Shown here: in pieces, positions 22,701-33,340 of the stretch
How positions within the stretch are numbered: position 1 is the stretch's first letter
Layout of the letters: each line of letters opens with the position of its first letter
NCBI GenBank assembly: GCA_907165135.1
Contig: OU015568.1
Span: forward strand, 2,364,501 to 2,428,500
Direction of reading: 5' to 3'
Source: Oikopleura dioica
Taxonomy: Eukaryota > Chordata > Appendicularia > Copelata > Oikopleuridae
Length of the DNA stretch: 64,000 bases
Translations under genes and position numbers: made by a program
Notes under the pieces: generated by a model
The model's database searches: none
The model's input: only the letters and a program-made list of their open reading frames with translations
What the model was told of the DNA's origin: nothing

Positions 22701-25700
22701 TGGGCAATTATTTAACAACCGCATATTTGATGGTTCTTATCTTGCAGTTTAAGTTGTGATACAACATTTTCGATTCGAAAGTGAGCCGTGCTTTCAGACC
22801 CGTGCGACAGTTGTAAGCCCCGATTTGCTTGCGAAGCAGTTGATGCCGGCTCTGCTAGCGCTGATTGCGCATGTAAGCCTGGCTGGACCGGTAATGGACA
22901 GCTCTGCTTGCCTCAGAAGAAAACCACGACGACGAGAGCTGCATTGAAGCCAACAACGCTTCCGCCATTTAATCGCTTTGCGGCGAAGATTCTTCCTCAG
23001 CCATCGAGAAATGGAGCTGATCCTGGAATGAAGAAAAGCGGCGCCATGGCTGATTTGACCAGGAGATTAGAAGGAAAGGGTTTCATAAGCGCAGATTGCA
23101 TTTCATAACGAAAATTTCTTTTTTGAAAAATTCTCTTTTTCGTTCAAGAATCAAAAATTTCTTGATAGCGGAACAATGAAGACCATAATTTATGATAATT
23201 TCCACCAGTTCTAACTTCCTTGAACATTTTTCGGAGTCCGAAGGAAATGACTTCGGAAGTACGATCCAGCTAATCGCTTATTTTAAAGGACAAAAAATCT
23301 CGTGTCTAAAAAATGAAGCTTATGAGAATCTTCTTTAAAAGCATTAAAACAGGAGCAACTAGCGGTAAAATTCGGCCCTGCTCCTCAAAAGACCGCTGCG
23401 ACGACCGCTGCGCCAAGTACAGTTCGTCAGACCAATGCGTTCAAAAACCACGCCCTCCACAACAAAATACAAGCCAAAGTGTTCAGAGAAATCTCTTTCC
23501 AAGACTCCTTTTCTTCTTTTATTTTCATAAATAATTTTTTCTGAACATGAAAAAAGCCAAAGCCACAGCAACACCAAGTTACGTGCCAAGCTACCCGGAA
23601 ATTGACGCGACACCAAAACAGGCGCAAATTGACCTTGATGGGTTAAAACGTGAGATTGCCGAATTTGCGAAACTCGCGGCCGAGCAATCCGCCTCACAGG
23701 TCGAGACCAAGGTCAAATTTTCGCAAGACGAGATGAAGGAAGAAGTCGATCGAGTGGTTGAACTTGTTCGAGGTAAGAAAAATCAACGATTCTAGCCTTT
23801 ATTCGAAACGAGCGTCTGATTCGCCCAGCTCCCTTTTTTCGAAAAGCCGTAAAGAGGCACTTTGAATAATTTCTTCCGCCGTCCCCAGAACATAAACATT
23901 TGATGGAACCAGGGTCTCGAAAAAAACGTTGCCCGCCCGTGGTATTAGCGCCACCGCTCACTTTCGTCCACCGCGCTTTTGTTTTTCGCGCTAAAATACC
24001 ACCGCGGGCCCGTAGTAGCGCCACCCACGGACACACGTAGAATTCCACGCGAGCGGGTGGAAATAAAGTGCCCAGACTGGGCAGCCCAGTTTTAATTTTC
24101 GGCGCTCGCGGATAGGTCTCACCCTCGGCGAGCGCAGCTTACTTGAAGATTTAAATGTTTGATAATTAAATGAAAAACAATAACCTTTATAACATGGGCG
24201 ACCCTTTGTTACTCGATAAAACGCTGGCACTTTTGAGTTAGTTACTCAATAAAACGATGGCGCAGCAAAAAAAAATTTAATCGGTAAAACGATGGCACCC
24301 TTGTTAATCGAGGCGCGGCGCTCTCTTGCATGACGTCATCGAGAGGTCAAAAATGTAACAATATAGCCTTGTTAATGTGGGACTTTATTGATACGGCCTG
24401 GCTTAGTGGAGAACGCATCCGCTCAGTGATCGCTGGGCGCGAGTTCGATCCCACCCCGCTCTTTTTTTTCCCCTTGCGTGCGGTCCCCATGGTAGTTTTT
24501 ATTGTAAAAATTGCTACGTAATTCCACCACCAAATGTTCAAAACACCACCAAAATTATTTTTATTAAGTTCCGCCATCGCATTGGTCAGAAGAGATCTCC
24601 AGCAAGAGAGTCCTCGGATGACGTCATTCCAGAGAGCCCCGCGCCTCGATTAACAAGGGTGCCATCGTTTTATCGAGTAAATTTTTTTTCGCCGCGCCAT
24701 CGTTTTACGGATTAACAGAGGGCCGCCCGCCACAGTTTTATTGAGTAACTAGTTAAAAAGCGCCAGCGTTTTATCGAGTAACAAAGGGTCGCCCATGTTA
24801 CTTATAACACTGGGTAATATGAAAAAAAGGTCCCGGAAGTGGTAAGCTACCCGTTTGCTAAATATAAGCCGACTCACAGTCGAGGATTACTTTCAAAAAG
24901 AACCAAATACTAGGACTAACCGTCAAGCGACCTTATCAGTTAGTATTCATAATGTGTTAGTTTCATAATGATTGAGTGCACTTTGTTTTCCGATAGAAAC
25001 CCTATATTATATTAAGGCTATATATATTTCCATTTTATATAAAATACATAACTTTACTAATCCGTCTAATATCTGAACTCGACTAGTAGAGATATTCTTT
25101 TCTCGATTCATTAAATAGTGGCTTCTTAGTTCCCCACATTGGATCGGCAATCGGAACGAATTGTGTAGTGGTTCGTATCGCGCTCTGCGGGTCGCCGCTT
25201 GGCCTAACTCCCCTCTGGCGCAGGCCTTATTTAGCAAACCGAGCCACCGTTGTTTTTGAAAGTGTACCACGGGCGGGCCGTGGAACGGCGAAAGTGGGGG
25301 CGCTAATACCACGCGCGTACCACGCTTTTTTCGAACCCCTGGATGGAACTAAAAGTGTAATCTCCTTCGCTCTAAGAAAGCCGCTGCAAATCCAAAATCG
25401 CAAGGTTTTGCATTTTTGTTTCTTGCATCGTGGTTATTAGGTAAATTTTCGAGCAAATATTTTGTGAATACTTTCTGCCAAATTAACGGGTTCGAGTGGT
25501 GTATTTTTGTAGTGGAATGCGTCTCGGAGGAAAAATGCTAGGGTCATTACAATCATTAAATAAATGACACCCTTCTTCTATCAAGCCGAAACATAACTTC
25601 ATGTTGATGAGAAAACTAAGGCTGTTTGTCCTTATTCCTTATTGGAAATCCATCCTGAAATTTTTCCTAGTTTTTATCAGTCAATCTGAGGCTGAACGCG

Positions 25701-28700
25701 CGACCCTGACTGCCGAACTGGAGCGACTTCAAAAATACACCAACTACTTTGCCGAACGAATCGATAAAATCTCGGACGAAGTGTCCGTAGTTGACCAGGT
25801 AATGTTTCTTATTTGACAGTGAGTAGATACAGAGAAGATATTTTTTCGTTATTCTGGGCAGATATCGCCTATGGTGAGGCTTTCTAGAGTCCGACCGACC
25901 ATGTTTTCCGGGCCGCTGCAGGTGTTTCCAAGAATGTCTAGGTTTTCTTTCGTGTCCAAGAAGCCGAACTTGAAGTCTTTTATTTTGCATGTGCACTTTT
26001 GAGGGCTTCAAGAACTCAAATTACACGATTTTTGCCCCTTTTTATCATCTGAAAAGGAGAAATTTCAAAGCCCGTTTCCTGAATATTTGTTTTCGGAATT
26101 CTTAGATATCGCAATCTGTCCAAACCCTCAAACTTCGGCAAGCTTTGAATAGGGTTGTCGGTCAGGTCCAGTTTTGTCAAATACGCAAGATCACGAAATG
26201 CATCGGGCTCGATTCTTTGAATGTTGTTTTCTTGCAAAAGAATGCTATAAAAATCAGTGAATTTCCGGACCGAAAGAGAGTAGACTAACTTTTTGAGGTA
26301 TTCGGACGGAGAGAAAACGTTTTTAACCCAGTCGATTGAGTTGCCGACGAGGGAGAGGGTTTCGAGGTATTCAAGGGAGGAGATTTGGGTGGGAAGCTTT
26401 GTGAAATCGTTGTGATCTAAGATAAGGGAGTCCAGTCCCTCAAGGCCTAGAATGCAAAAGTTACTATGTTGAAACAAGCTTTTTTCTAACCAATGAAACC
26501 ATGCGGTTCGATGGCGTTTTCAGTCAAATTGTTGTAGCTCAAGTCCAACTTTCGAATCCGACAGTCTTTTTCGAAGTAGCCGAGCTTCCATTTTGTGATC
26601 TGATTGTGCTGCAGTTGAAGGTCGTACAGATGCTTTATTGGGCGAAAAACGGCCATAGGAATTTCAATGATGCTATTGTGGCTCAGATAAAGGTAGGAGA
26701 TGTTTTCTAGGTCTTCGAAACAGCCGGGCTAGAAATAAGTTGGGACTCGTTTTTACTATGTAAGCCTACCATTAGATATTTGATGTTGTTTTGGGACAGG
26801 TAGAGGTAGATAAGCTTCTTGAGCCCCCTGAAAGCGCCCTGCTTCACGAGCATAATTTGATTCAAATCCAAATGAAGACTTTCCAAATAATTCAAGCCAG
26901 CGAACTCGAGCTCTTCAAGGACTTCGAGCTTGTTTAGCCGCAAATCCAACAATTTCGTACCTAGTCGTTTAGATATTTATATTTGGATGAAATTTTACCG
27001 ATTCCGATCTCTGCTGGAATTTCTCGGTAATTGAGTGCGATGCAGTTCACGTGGTAGACATTGCTCGCGCAGGAACATCCCTCGGGGCAAGTGAACAGCT
27101 CGCTGATAAATTTTGCTGAAGTAAAAATTAATAACGCTGAAAAGTTTCTGTATTTTTCGAGAACCATATAAGATCAATTTAAAAAATGAATAATCATTTT
27201 CAATTTTAAGAAACAATGAAAATGATAACACAGATTTAATAAGTCTTTTCTTAATTCCAGATGATAAATACCATTTTAACTTGTTTAACTTTATTTTAAC
27301 TTGAAAGGTGACTAACCGACAAAAGGTTTTGGAGCCATCGTCGCAGGCGGTAGTGGGAGATAAATCATGGTTGTAGTCGTTGTCGGAATCGTTGTTCTCG
27401 TCGTGGTTGTAATTGTTGTCGTCGTTGCAGGGCTTGTTGTACTCGTCGTTGTTGTTATATCATCCGGGCTGCAAAACTCCTCCTGGTTGAGCTCGACGAT
27501 ATTCGCTCCAAAAAGCACCTCCGGGGAAAAGCAATTCGAAACGATCTTCATTCCATTTGGACCGTTTTTCACCCACTCGTTGAATTTTCGCAGCCCACAA
27601 TCGCAGACAAGCTCATTTCGATCAAAGCTAAGTTCGGTTTGGCCAAGGTTGAGGGCTTCGAAAGGCTCGAGGACTTTTATTTCGTTTCCGGAGAAGTCGG
27701 CGAGAGTGAGGCTTGGAGTTGGGATGAAGACTTTCGGGTGGATGGACTTGATGAGGTTGTTCGAGAGGTCGAGTTTTTCGAGATTTTGAAGACCTAGGAA
27801 AATGTTTACGGTAATGATGCAGGCAGTATACTGTATACTGTATACTGTATACTGTATACAGCAATAATAGTTTACTTCGAATATACTGTGGGTAGAAAAT
27901 ATCACTTAAATTTTAATATCGTGGTATTCTGATTTTTGCTCATGAATTTTACCTTCTAGACCTGACATTTCAACCGCTCCAATTTTATTCCCTTGAAGCG
28001 CTAGAACCACCAATTTCTCCAAATTTCTGATCGCAGCTGGAATTTCTGTCAGTAAATTTTCACTAAGATCCAAATTCTTCAGTTGCTTTGTTTCAGAAAA
28101 CGTATCTTTGTGAAGTTTTCTCAACTGGTTTCCATTCAATTCAAGTGTTTTCAGCTTTTCGAGCCCTTCGAGAATCTTTGGCGTGATTTTGTCCAGGAAG
28201 TTGTCGGACAAGGAGAGGGTGATGAGGGAGTGGAGCTCGACGAAGGCGAAGTTTTCGATCTTGTCGAGCTTGTTTTTTGATAGACTGAGGAGTTTTACGT
28301 CAAGCAAGCCGGAGAAGGTTTCTTTTTCGATACGCGTTAGGTGGTTTTCGTTCAGGAAGACGTTGTTGACCCCTCTTGTCTAAAAAATAAGTTGTTTTTG
28401 AAAAACCATAACTAATGAAAAAATTTTTCATATCGGGTTCATATAAATAAATTTTTCTTTGAAGTCCATGAAAAATTTAAATTATCTCTGTCTTCAAAAT
28501 TGGAGTCAATATTCTTATCTACCTTCATGTGCGACAAAAAATACCAACCTTATTGAAAGCATTGGGCTCAATTAAACTTATTGCGTTCTCTTGAAGCTGT
28601 AAAAAATTGAGCTTTGGCATCTCTGGGAAAACTGGTAGCTCCTCAATTTGATTGCTTCTTAGATCCAAGCGGACGACCTCGGAAAGCGACTTGTCCTCTA

Positions 28701-30571
28701 GGTCAAATTTGGGAGCGATGATTCCTTGCGCATAGCAGATGATCGTTTTCTTTTGATTATTGCATCTGCAGTAGCTGTGGCAAGATTCGTCTTCATCTCT
28801 GTTTTTCGACTTTTTCTTCTTTGAAAAAGCAAGGGTGAAGAAAAAGAGAAATAAAAAGCCTTTCATTTCGAAATATTTTGTAAGAATGAAAATTTTTCTC
28901 AAAAGAAAGCCCAGCCACAGCGGGAGGACAACTTGTTGACCAAGTTTTTGAGGTCTTTTGAGGTCGAGGAGTCGAGGATCGAACTTCATCTTTACGCTGA
29001 AAAGTGGGCCGAGCAAATATGCTTTTTGGCCTGACGAAAAAATGCTCAAAAAAATCATTTGAGAAAAGTTTAGAATCTTTAGAACTTTAGATCTCAATCA
29101 AATTCCTGCTCTCATAATCCCTTTTTCTCCCCGCGTTCTTGGTCCCATTCCATAATTCATTAGACCCTCGCTTGAACAGAAGAAAATTGTCGATAAGTGC
29201 TTATCTCCATAATTTGCGTCGCTCGAAATAGTCCTTTTTTGCTCCGTGAACAAATTCAAATTGAATAATAATGCGTGCGACTACTGAGTGCCACTTGCAT
29301 AAAAATCGAAAAGTGAAATAAAGAATTATTTCAGCTTTCCCGCGCAGATCAAGAACAATTCTTGAGCCTCTCGAAGACAGCTGAAAATTTAAAGTACAAG
29401 ATCGACAATGTTCAACGACAGTTTGGATCGGAAGTCGAAAAGACGAAGGAAAAAGTGGAGTGGGTGGAGACCCAAGTTGTTGATACTCAGATCGAACTGA
29501 ATGAGGCGAAGTATCAATTCAGCGAACAGAGGGAACGATTGGATGATGCGGAAAAAAAGATGAAGGTAGGCTTAGAACATTTCTTTTTAACGAATGTGTA
29601 TCATTAATGAGATATATAATGAAAGAGTCTCAAATTTTAAATTTCAACATTTATCGCTTTTAATTTTGGAAGTTTTGATTTCGGTTTAACCAAAGATCAT
29701 TGCTTAAGAAACTCAAATTTTTCAAAAAATTTAATTACGTATAACCATTATTGTTTTTTCTATTTATGACGTCTAAAATAGCATATCTAGAAGCTTGAAA
29801 ATTGAAGATTATACATCTCTCTTGACTTCAATTTCTAGAGCGTTGATGTCATCGGCCTGCGCGCCCTCTCCAACGAGCAAAAAGTCGCCAATGCCCAGGG
29901 TCAAATCCGCAAAATGGACGATCTTCTCGCCTCCGTCGAGAGCGACGTATCTTCTCAAGCTCGAGAAATCGAATCAATCCACATGGAAACAAATCACGTG
30001 GACCGTCAGATGAAGCATTTGACCCACAACATGACCGTAGTCAGTCGAGAGATGAAAAACACGGAGTCCGAGCTTGGTCATTTGGCGACGGATCTTCATC
30101 AGGACACTGCAGAGCTTCATAATAAGGATATGCTCTTAGATATGAAGCTGACAAATCTCGAACAGGTAAGCGACCATTTTTCAGAAAATTTAGAGGCGGT
30201 GGAAGACGAAGTCGTTCAAAATCGAGCAGCGCTAGAAGTTGAGCTCTCCCACGCAGCTGAGGCGGCTCAGGAGGCAAAATCAAAAGGTAGAGGGTTTTCT
30301 TTAATTATCGTATTAGTAATTCTTATTCAGCGACAAAATCATCGACTGAGCTGCACCACTTTATGAATGTCCAAACACGAACTGGAAAAGGCATGCAGGT
30401 TTGTTTGCTCTTTGTCTCATCGTTTTCCTAAGCCATAATTCCTAGGGTCGCATTAATCGGCAAAATGATCTTCTCGGATTTTTGATGAATCAAGTGAAGA
30501 AACTGCAAAACAAGGTCAACTCGCAAGAGCGCAAAATCAAACTTCTTGAGGGGAAGAAAAAGAAGCACTAA
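16785..30571 (+). CDS. Secreted protein: inactive astacin-like + C-type lectin + EGF-like + long coiled coil
   Basis: Sixteen exons: 16785-16818, 16886-16972, 18406-18548, 19418-19708, 20023-20196, 20485-20568, 21546-21668, 21961-22216, 22798-23079, 23353-23478, 23557-23772, 25671-25798, 29335-29565, 29839-30286, 30331-30398, 30446-30571. Every phase agrees; 938 aa. Signal peptide MRLFWLLNIASG. Residues 52-185 align with astacin, but the zinc site HExxHxxGxxH reads RTMMLHAVGATP, so His, Glu and the third His are lost and the Met-turn half is missing. A C-type lectin domain follows (about 225-345: LATIQSPEEQRVVNFML, fWTG, W..W..GFP, KLPAICE). Then come EGF-like modules (CSSKASCAQKGSAYSCRCLDG; CKPGWTGNGQLC), a Thr/Pro linker, a short Cys-rich piece, and about 380 residues of coiled coil. 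Introns 16819-16885 and 20569-21545 are GA-AG. Two LRR genes lie in the intron 25799-29334. Probably an extracellular matrix or adhesion multimer. Confidence 0.82.
17910..18075. repeat. Degenerate inverted repeat (MITE-like) in intron 2
   Basis: The left edge reads gactcaaatcgacc and the right edge gtcgatttcagccacc; these are imperfect inverse complements around an AT-rich core with ATTGGCC boxes. It resembles the repeats at 18668-18848, 16250-16440 and 57150-57200. The boundaries are approximate. Confidence 0.35.
18668..18848. repeat. MITE-like palindrome in intron 3
   Basis: The left arm (GGCTCGAATCGACGAAAAACG...) and right arm (...TTTTTTGCCGATTCGAGCC) are inverse complements over about 30 bp with few mismatches. 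The core holds GATTGGCC and ATTGGTC boxes and AAAATTT runs. No clear target duplication was found. It lies in intron 3 of the astacin-lectin-coil gene. Confidence 0.5.
24190..24800. repeat. Long palindromic block with about 140-bp inverted arms
   Basis: The left arm begins TAACATGGGCGACCCTTTGT and includes CGATAAAACGCTGGC, CGATAAAACGATGGC and CCCTTGTTAATCGAGGCGCG. The right arm is its inverse complement, ending GGTCGCCCATGTTA. Each arm is built from 3-4 related units (cga/gtaaaacgatggc). The 250-bp centre holds a tRNA-like pol III promoter. It lies inside the larger element 23909-25342, either as a second insertion or as the element's core. Confidence 0.65.
24395..24456 (+). other. tRNA-like pol III promoter (A and B boxes)
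   Basis: An A-box match, TGGCTTAGTGG (24399-24409), and a B-box match, GAGTTCGATCC (24441-24451), are spaced 31 bp apart as in tRNA genes. The acceptor stem does not close and the anticodon arm is poor, so it is not a usable tRNA gene. It is best read as a SINE-like tRNA-derived segment within the palindrome. Confidence 0.45.
25849..27167 (-). CDS. Secreted leucine-rich repeat protein (LRR gene 2)
   Basis: Exons on the minus strand: 27167-26999, 26960-26770, 26728-26491, 26446-26290, 26244-26025, 25995-25849; 373 aa with matching phases. An N-terminal signal-like stretch is followed by an LRRNT (FTCPEGCSCASNVYHVNC), about eight LRRs (for example LLDLRLNKLEVL, LYLSHNSIIEIP, LDLSYNNLTE) and an LRRCT (CTCKIKDF, CSGP, ICPE at the end). 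No membrane segment is seen. The last intron (26024-25996) would be only 29 bp. The gene lies wholly in an intron of the plus-strand gene and follows LRR gene 1 by 145 bp. Its first exon also joins in phase to the last exon of LRR gene 1 through an acceptor at 27116-27117, so one long transcript is possible. Confidence 0.78.
27312..28866 (-). CDS. Secreted leucine-rich repeat protein with Thr-rich tail (LRR gene 1)
   Basis: Exons on the minus strand: 28866-28549, 28379-27953, 27793-27312; 408 aa. Signal peptide MKGFLFLFFFTLAFS. LRRNT (CHSYCRCNNQKKTIIC), then about nine LRRs (LRSNQIEELP, LNENHLTRIE, LSKNKLDKIE, LSDNFLDKIT, LNGNQLRKLH, LSENLLTEIP, LQGNKIGAVE, LSNNLIKSIH), and an LRRCT (ELVCDCGLRKFNEW, CFSP, EFCSP). 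The tail is mucin-like, with runs of threonine from GTT/GTC repeats. It ends KPFVG with TAG; no clear transmembrane or GPI signal. The gene is nested in the opposite strand of a larger gene's intron. The intron at 27952-27794 holds a TATACTG tandem repeat. Such proteins usually bind matrix or cell-surface partners. Confidence 0.82.
27825..27860. repeat. Five-copy TATACTG tandem repeat
   Basis: A 7-bp unit repeated about five times (GTATACTGTATACTG...), itself partly palindromic, in the second intron of LRR gene 1. Confidence 0.8.
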
Positions 30572-31061
30572 ATATTTCCCTCTACACTGTAGAGTCTACA
30601 GCGCTCTACTGTAAAATTCAAAATTGACAACTGTACATATTGGTAAAAGAAACACTCTTTCCTCAGCTCGAAACAAGCTTTGCACTTGATAAACTTTCCG
30701 AAGAATTACTAACTGTACATAAAATAAACCTTCATTCCAGAGTTTATAAATTTGTTCTTTCCCTTTTCGTTTACTATCCTCATGTATTGGTTGAATTTTG
30801 CTATAAAAATCAAAATTAAGGAGCATCAGTAGTTTCAATTTAAAAAATAAGGGTGTCATAATGTTAAACAGTCGAAAAAACGGTCAAAAATGAACGTAAA
30901 TAGAATGTTTGCCACCTTATTGTTTGCCTTAATGCGTAAATCTGCATTGGTACTAATCACCAACGCAGTAAAATACGTCAAAGTCAATCTGTTTCCGGAT
31001 TCTGACCCACCCTTCATTGTTTGCCCCCACCTTTCTACAACACTAGAAGATTCAGATGCCG
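30572..31061. other. Short intergenic stretch
   Basis: The 3' flank of the large plus-strand gene. It contains an imperfect palindrome (CACTGTAGAGTCTACAGCGCTCTACTGT, about 30584-30611) and AATAAA at 30722. No gene was recognised. Confidence 0.4.
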
Positions 31062-31479
31062 TCAATTTTCCAACAGGTCATTCTGGCTGATCTTTCCGGT
31101 GCATCTTTTTTCAGAAAGTTCAAGTCTAAAAATGGCTTCTGGAATTAAGGGTGGGTCTCCTCGGGCGATCATCTGTCACAAGAAAGCTCAAAATAGAACT
31201 GACCTCAAGCAAGGTTGTTTGCAAAACTTTTTCAGAAGAAAATTTTCTGAAATACAAATTTTCGTTGAAGTCAAGTTTTAATTTTTGATTCTGAAAGTCA
31301 AGAAGTGCAAAGAATAACAGAGTAGAGCTTTTGTGTGAATGAGGAAGAATGGGGACGAGCTTGGGGCAATTGACTTTTAGTTCAATTACGCTCTCATCGT
31401 AAAGCTCAATTGAGATTTCTAAGATGACAGAAAAGAAAGGAAAATTTTGAACGCTGAGAAGTAGGACACAATCAATCAT
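31062..31479 (-). CDS. Small unknown protein, 128 aa
   Basis: Exons on the minus strand: 31479-31204 and 31172-31062, joined in phase by a 31-bp GT-AG intron. The start MIDCVLLLSVQNFPFFSVIL is hydrophobic and signal-like though not typical. The rest has two cysteines (VNCPK and KRCTGK) that could form one disulfide. An acceptor-like cctgcctag just upstream of the ATG suggests a further 5' exon or a trans-splice site. It is convergent with the large plus-strand gene. No family was recognised. Confidence 0.45.
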
Positions 31480-31931
31480 AATGGCTAGGCAGAAGGTAAG
31501 ATTAACGATAGCCTATCCTGGATATCCCCATATTAAAACCTAGTTTTAGTCAGATTTTCTTCGTTATTAATCATGGCTTGACCCTTATTATTAAAGAAAA
31601 ATAAACTCAAAATAATTTAAATTGGCTAAAATGTAATGCTTTTATTAACTTATTTCGAAGCGGTTGTTAGTCGGAAAAATTCTTGCCTCAAACGGAAGTT
31701 ATCTCATAGACTCGCCTTTGTGATCGGCAAAGCATAACATATTCTTCAAATAGCAAACCAACCGCAAAAAGCTTTATGAGTCTAAACACGACCCAAACTC
31801 ACATTTGTATTCTCAACTCTGACCATTCAGACAATCAGACTAACTAAATCCAAACACTCGAGACAAATAATCATAAATTACAAATCTTCAATTCGTCATT
31901 CCTATTCCAGTGATGATGAGTTCTCGTGTTA

Positions 31932-32063
31932 ATGAACCATCAAGCACGCTGTGTTTGCCCTGTGAATGATACAATATTTACATTTTCTTCCGTTGACGAG
32001 TATTTAGCGGCTGCCGTAAGAGAGGCTCTCCAAAAAAAACGGAACAACGAAGAATACGATTAA
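31932..32063 (+). CDS. Small protein, 43 aa, possibly first gene of an operon
   Basis: ATG at 31932 opens MNHQARCVCPVNDTIFTFSS and ends with an amphipathic, charged helix (EYLAAAVREALQKKRNNEEY) and TAA. It has a CVC motif and no signal peptide. The stop overlaps a TAAAATAAA. The sulfotransferase start at 32100 is only 36 bp further on, with an AG after a T-rich run between them. This spacing is typical of larvacean operons resolved by spliced-leader trans-splicing. Confidence 0.45.
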   Translation: MNHQARCVCPVNDTIFTFSSVDEYLAAAVREALQKKRNNEEYD

Positions 32064-32099
32064 AATAAATCCTTTTGAATTTTAAAGAAAAAAAAGAAC

Positions 32100-33340
32100 A
32101 TGGTGAAGATAATTTGCGCTGGGTTTCAAAAGACCGGAACAAAGTCGCTGAGCAGAGCGCTAGAAATTCTTGGATATAAAGGTAACGATTGATATATAAC
32201 TATGCTTTTATGATAATTGGTTTCTTCAGCATATTTTCAATACAAAAAGATAATAACTTTTTAGCAATATAAAACAATATGGTTTTTCAAATATTCATTT
32301 CGTGAATATTTTTTCTAGAGCCCAAAAATCAAGTTGATATAGTAATTTTTAGTTTACGATGCTGGAGAAGTTTACATGTACATGAGAAACACTTGGATGG
32401 ACTTTTTCAAGGGCAAAATAACTATCGAAGATGTCTGCAGAGAATATGATCGACAAAAAGTCGATGTCGTTGTTGATGGCCCTGCAAACTACTTTTGGGA
32501 AGAAATGAGCAAGTATTGGCCGGACGCGAAAGTCATTTTGACGATGAGAGACAATGAGGATAAGGTAGGAAAAGAGCTCTTTTGCTGTTTTTAAACAGAT
32601 TCTAGTGGTACGAAAGCATCGTCAAGTTCTACAAAGGCATCGTTCGGTGGGTTGGCAAACTCGCTTACCTGGGTTATTTAACACCTTATGGCTATCTTAC
32701 CGAAAAACACCTCACACTTCCATACCACATGCTCGTATTTGGCAACTGCAACTTCCACCCGCTCGTGCAAGACTTCGACAATGTCAACAACGAAAGCATT
32801 TACAAGTTAGTGATCAACAGCGAAAATCAACGATGACTAAAAAATCATGTTTTCAGGCGCAAATATCGAGAACATAATGCGTACGTCAATCGATACTGCC
32901 CGAAAGAGAGGCTGCTCGTTATGAATGTCAAGGATGGATGGGCGCCTCTCATCAAATTTTTGGAATTGAAACAGCCGGATGCGGAATTTCCGTTCAGAAA
33001 TAAGGTGAGAGCGTGATCAAATATTATGAATATTTTTTGTGAAAAAATGACCGATTTTTAAAAGGGTCAAAATTTCAGCTCCTGACATTTATTTTCAGGG
33101 TGGCCAGGTCAACGAACTCATGGAAGACATGATGCCTGCCCACACAAATCGTTGCAAACTTGAGGTAATTCGATTTTGTGCAACTTTCATTGCGGTCTCA
33201 AACTTTGCATAAACATTTTACTGACGTCAAATATTTACCCTTTTTTTCAGGTCGGCCTAGTCCTCGTCTTGATCTTTCTTTTGCCATTTGCAGTGTCGTA
33301 CTACCTCAACTTCATTGTGCAATCCTACAAACTTCAATGA
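32100..33340 (+). CDS. P-loop sulfotransferase-family membrane protein
   Basis: Exons 32100-32181, 32353-32564, 32606-32805, 32857-33004, 33099-33164, 33251-33340; 265 aa, all phases agree. It begins MVKIICAGFQKTGTKSLSRA, the PAPS-binding P-loop (KTGTKS) of the sulfotransferase family with a Gly-start. It continues LEILGYKVYDAGEVYMYM, VVVDGPANYFWEEM, AKVILTMRDNEDKWYESI, all characteristic of Sulfotransfer_4-type proteins. The C-terminus is a single hydrophobic helix (VGLVLVLIFLLPFAVSYYL), so it is probably a tail-anchored or Golgi membrane protein. The substrate is unknown. The start is fixed by the P-loop. It may be co-transcribed with the 43-aa ORF upstream. Confidence 0.85.

Larger units (their letters stand above)
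23909..25342. mobile_element. Non-autonomous DNA transposon, about 1.43 kb, 6-bp TSD
   Basis: The ends are inverted repeats. The left reads CCAGGGTCTCGAAAAAAACG then GTGGTATTAGCGCC; the right reads GGCGCTAATACCACG then CGCTTTTTTCGAACCCCTGG. Directly outside both ends is ATGGAA (23903-23908 and 25343-25348), a 6-bp target duplication. It has no transposase ORF. It carries the palindromic block 24190-24800 and tRNA-like segments. It sits in the intron 23773-25670 of the astacin-lectin-coil gene and accounts for most of that intron. Confidence 0.75.

Noticed and set aside
23353-23560. Alternative frame of exon 10 of the large gene (EQLAVKFGPAPQKTAATTAA)
   Set aside because: It is open and protein-like, but needs a non-GT donor upstream; the Cys-containing frame joins both neighbours with GT-AG and matching phase.
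24395-24470. tRNA gene
   Set aside because: A and B boxes are present, but the acceptor and anticodon stems do not form, so it is only tRNA-like.
27367-27789. 140-codon plus-strand ORF rich in valine
   Set aside because: It is the antisense of the Thr-rich tail and LRRCT of LRR gene 1.
30166-30184. GTAAG...TTTTCAG of 19 bp inside a coiled-coil exon
   Set aside because: It looks like a minimal intron, but removing 19 bp would break the frame, and the translated sequence is coiled-coil-like and continuous.
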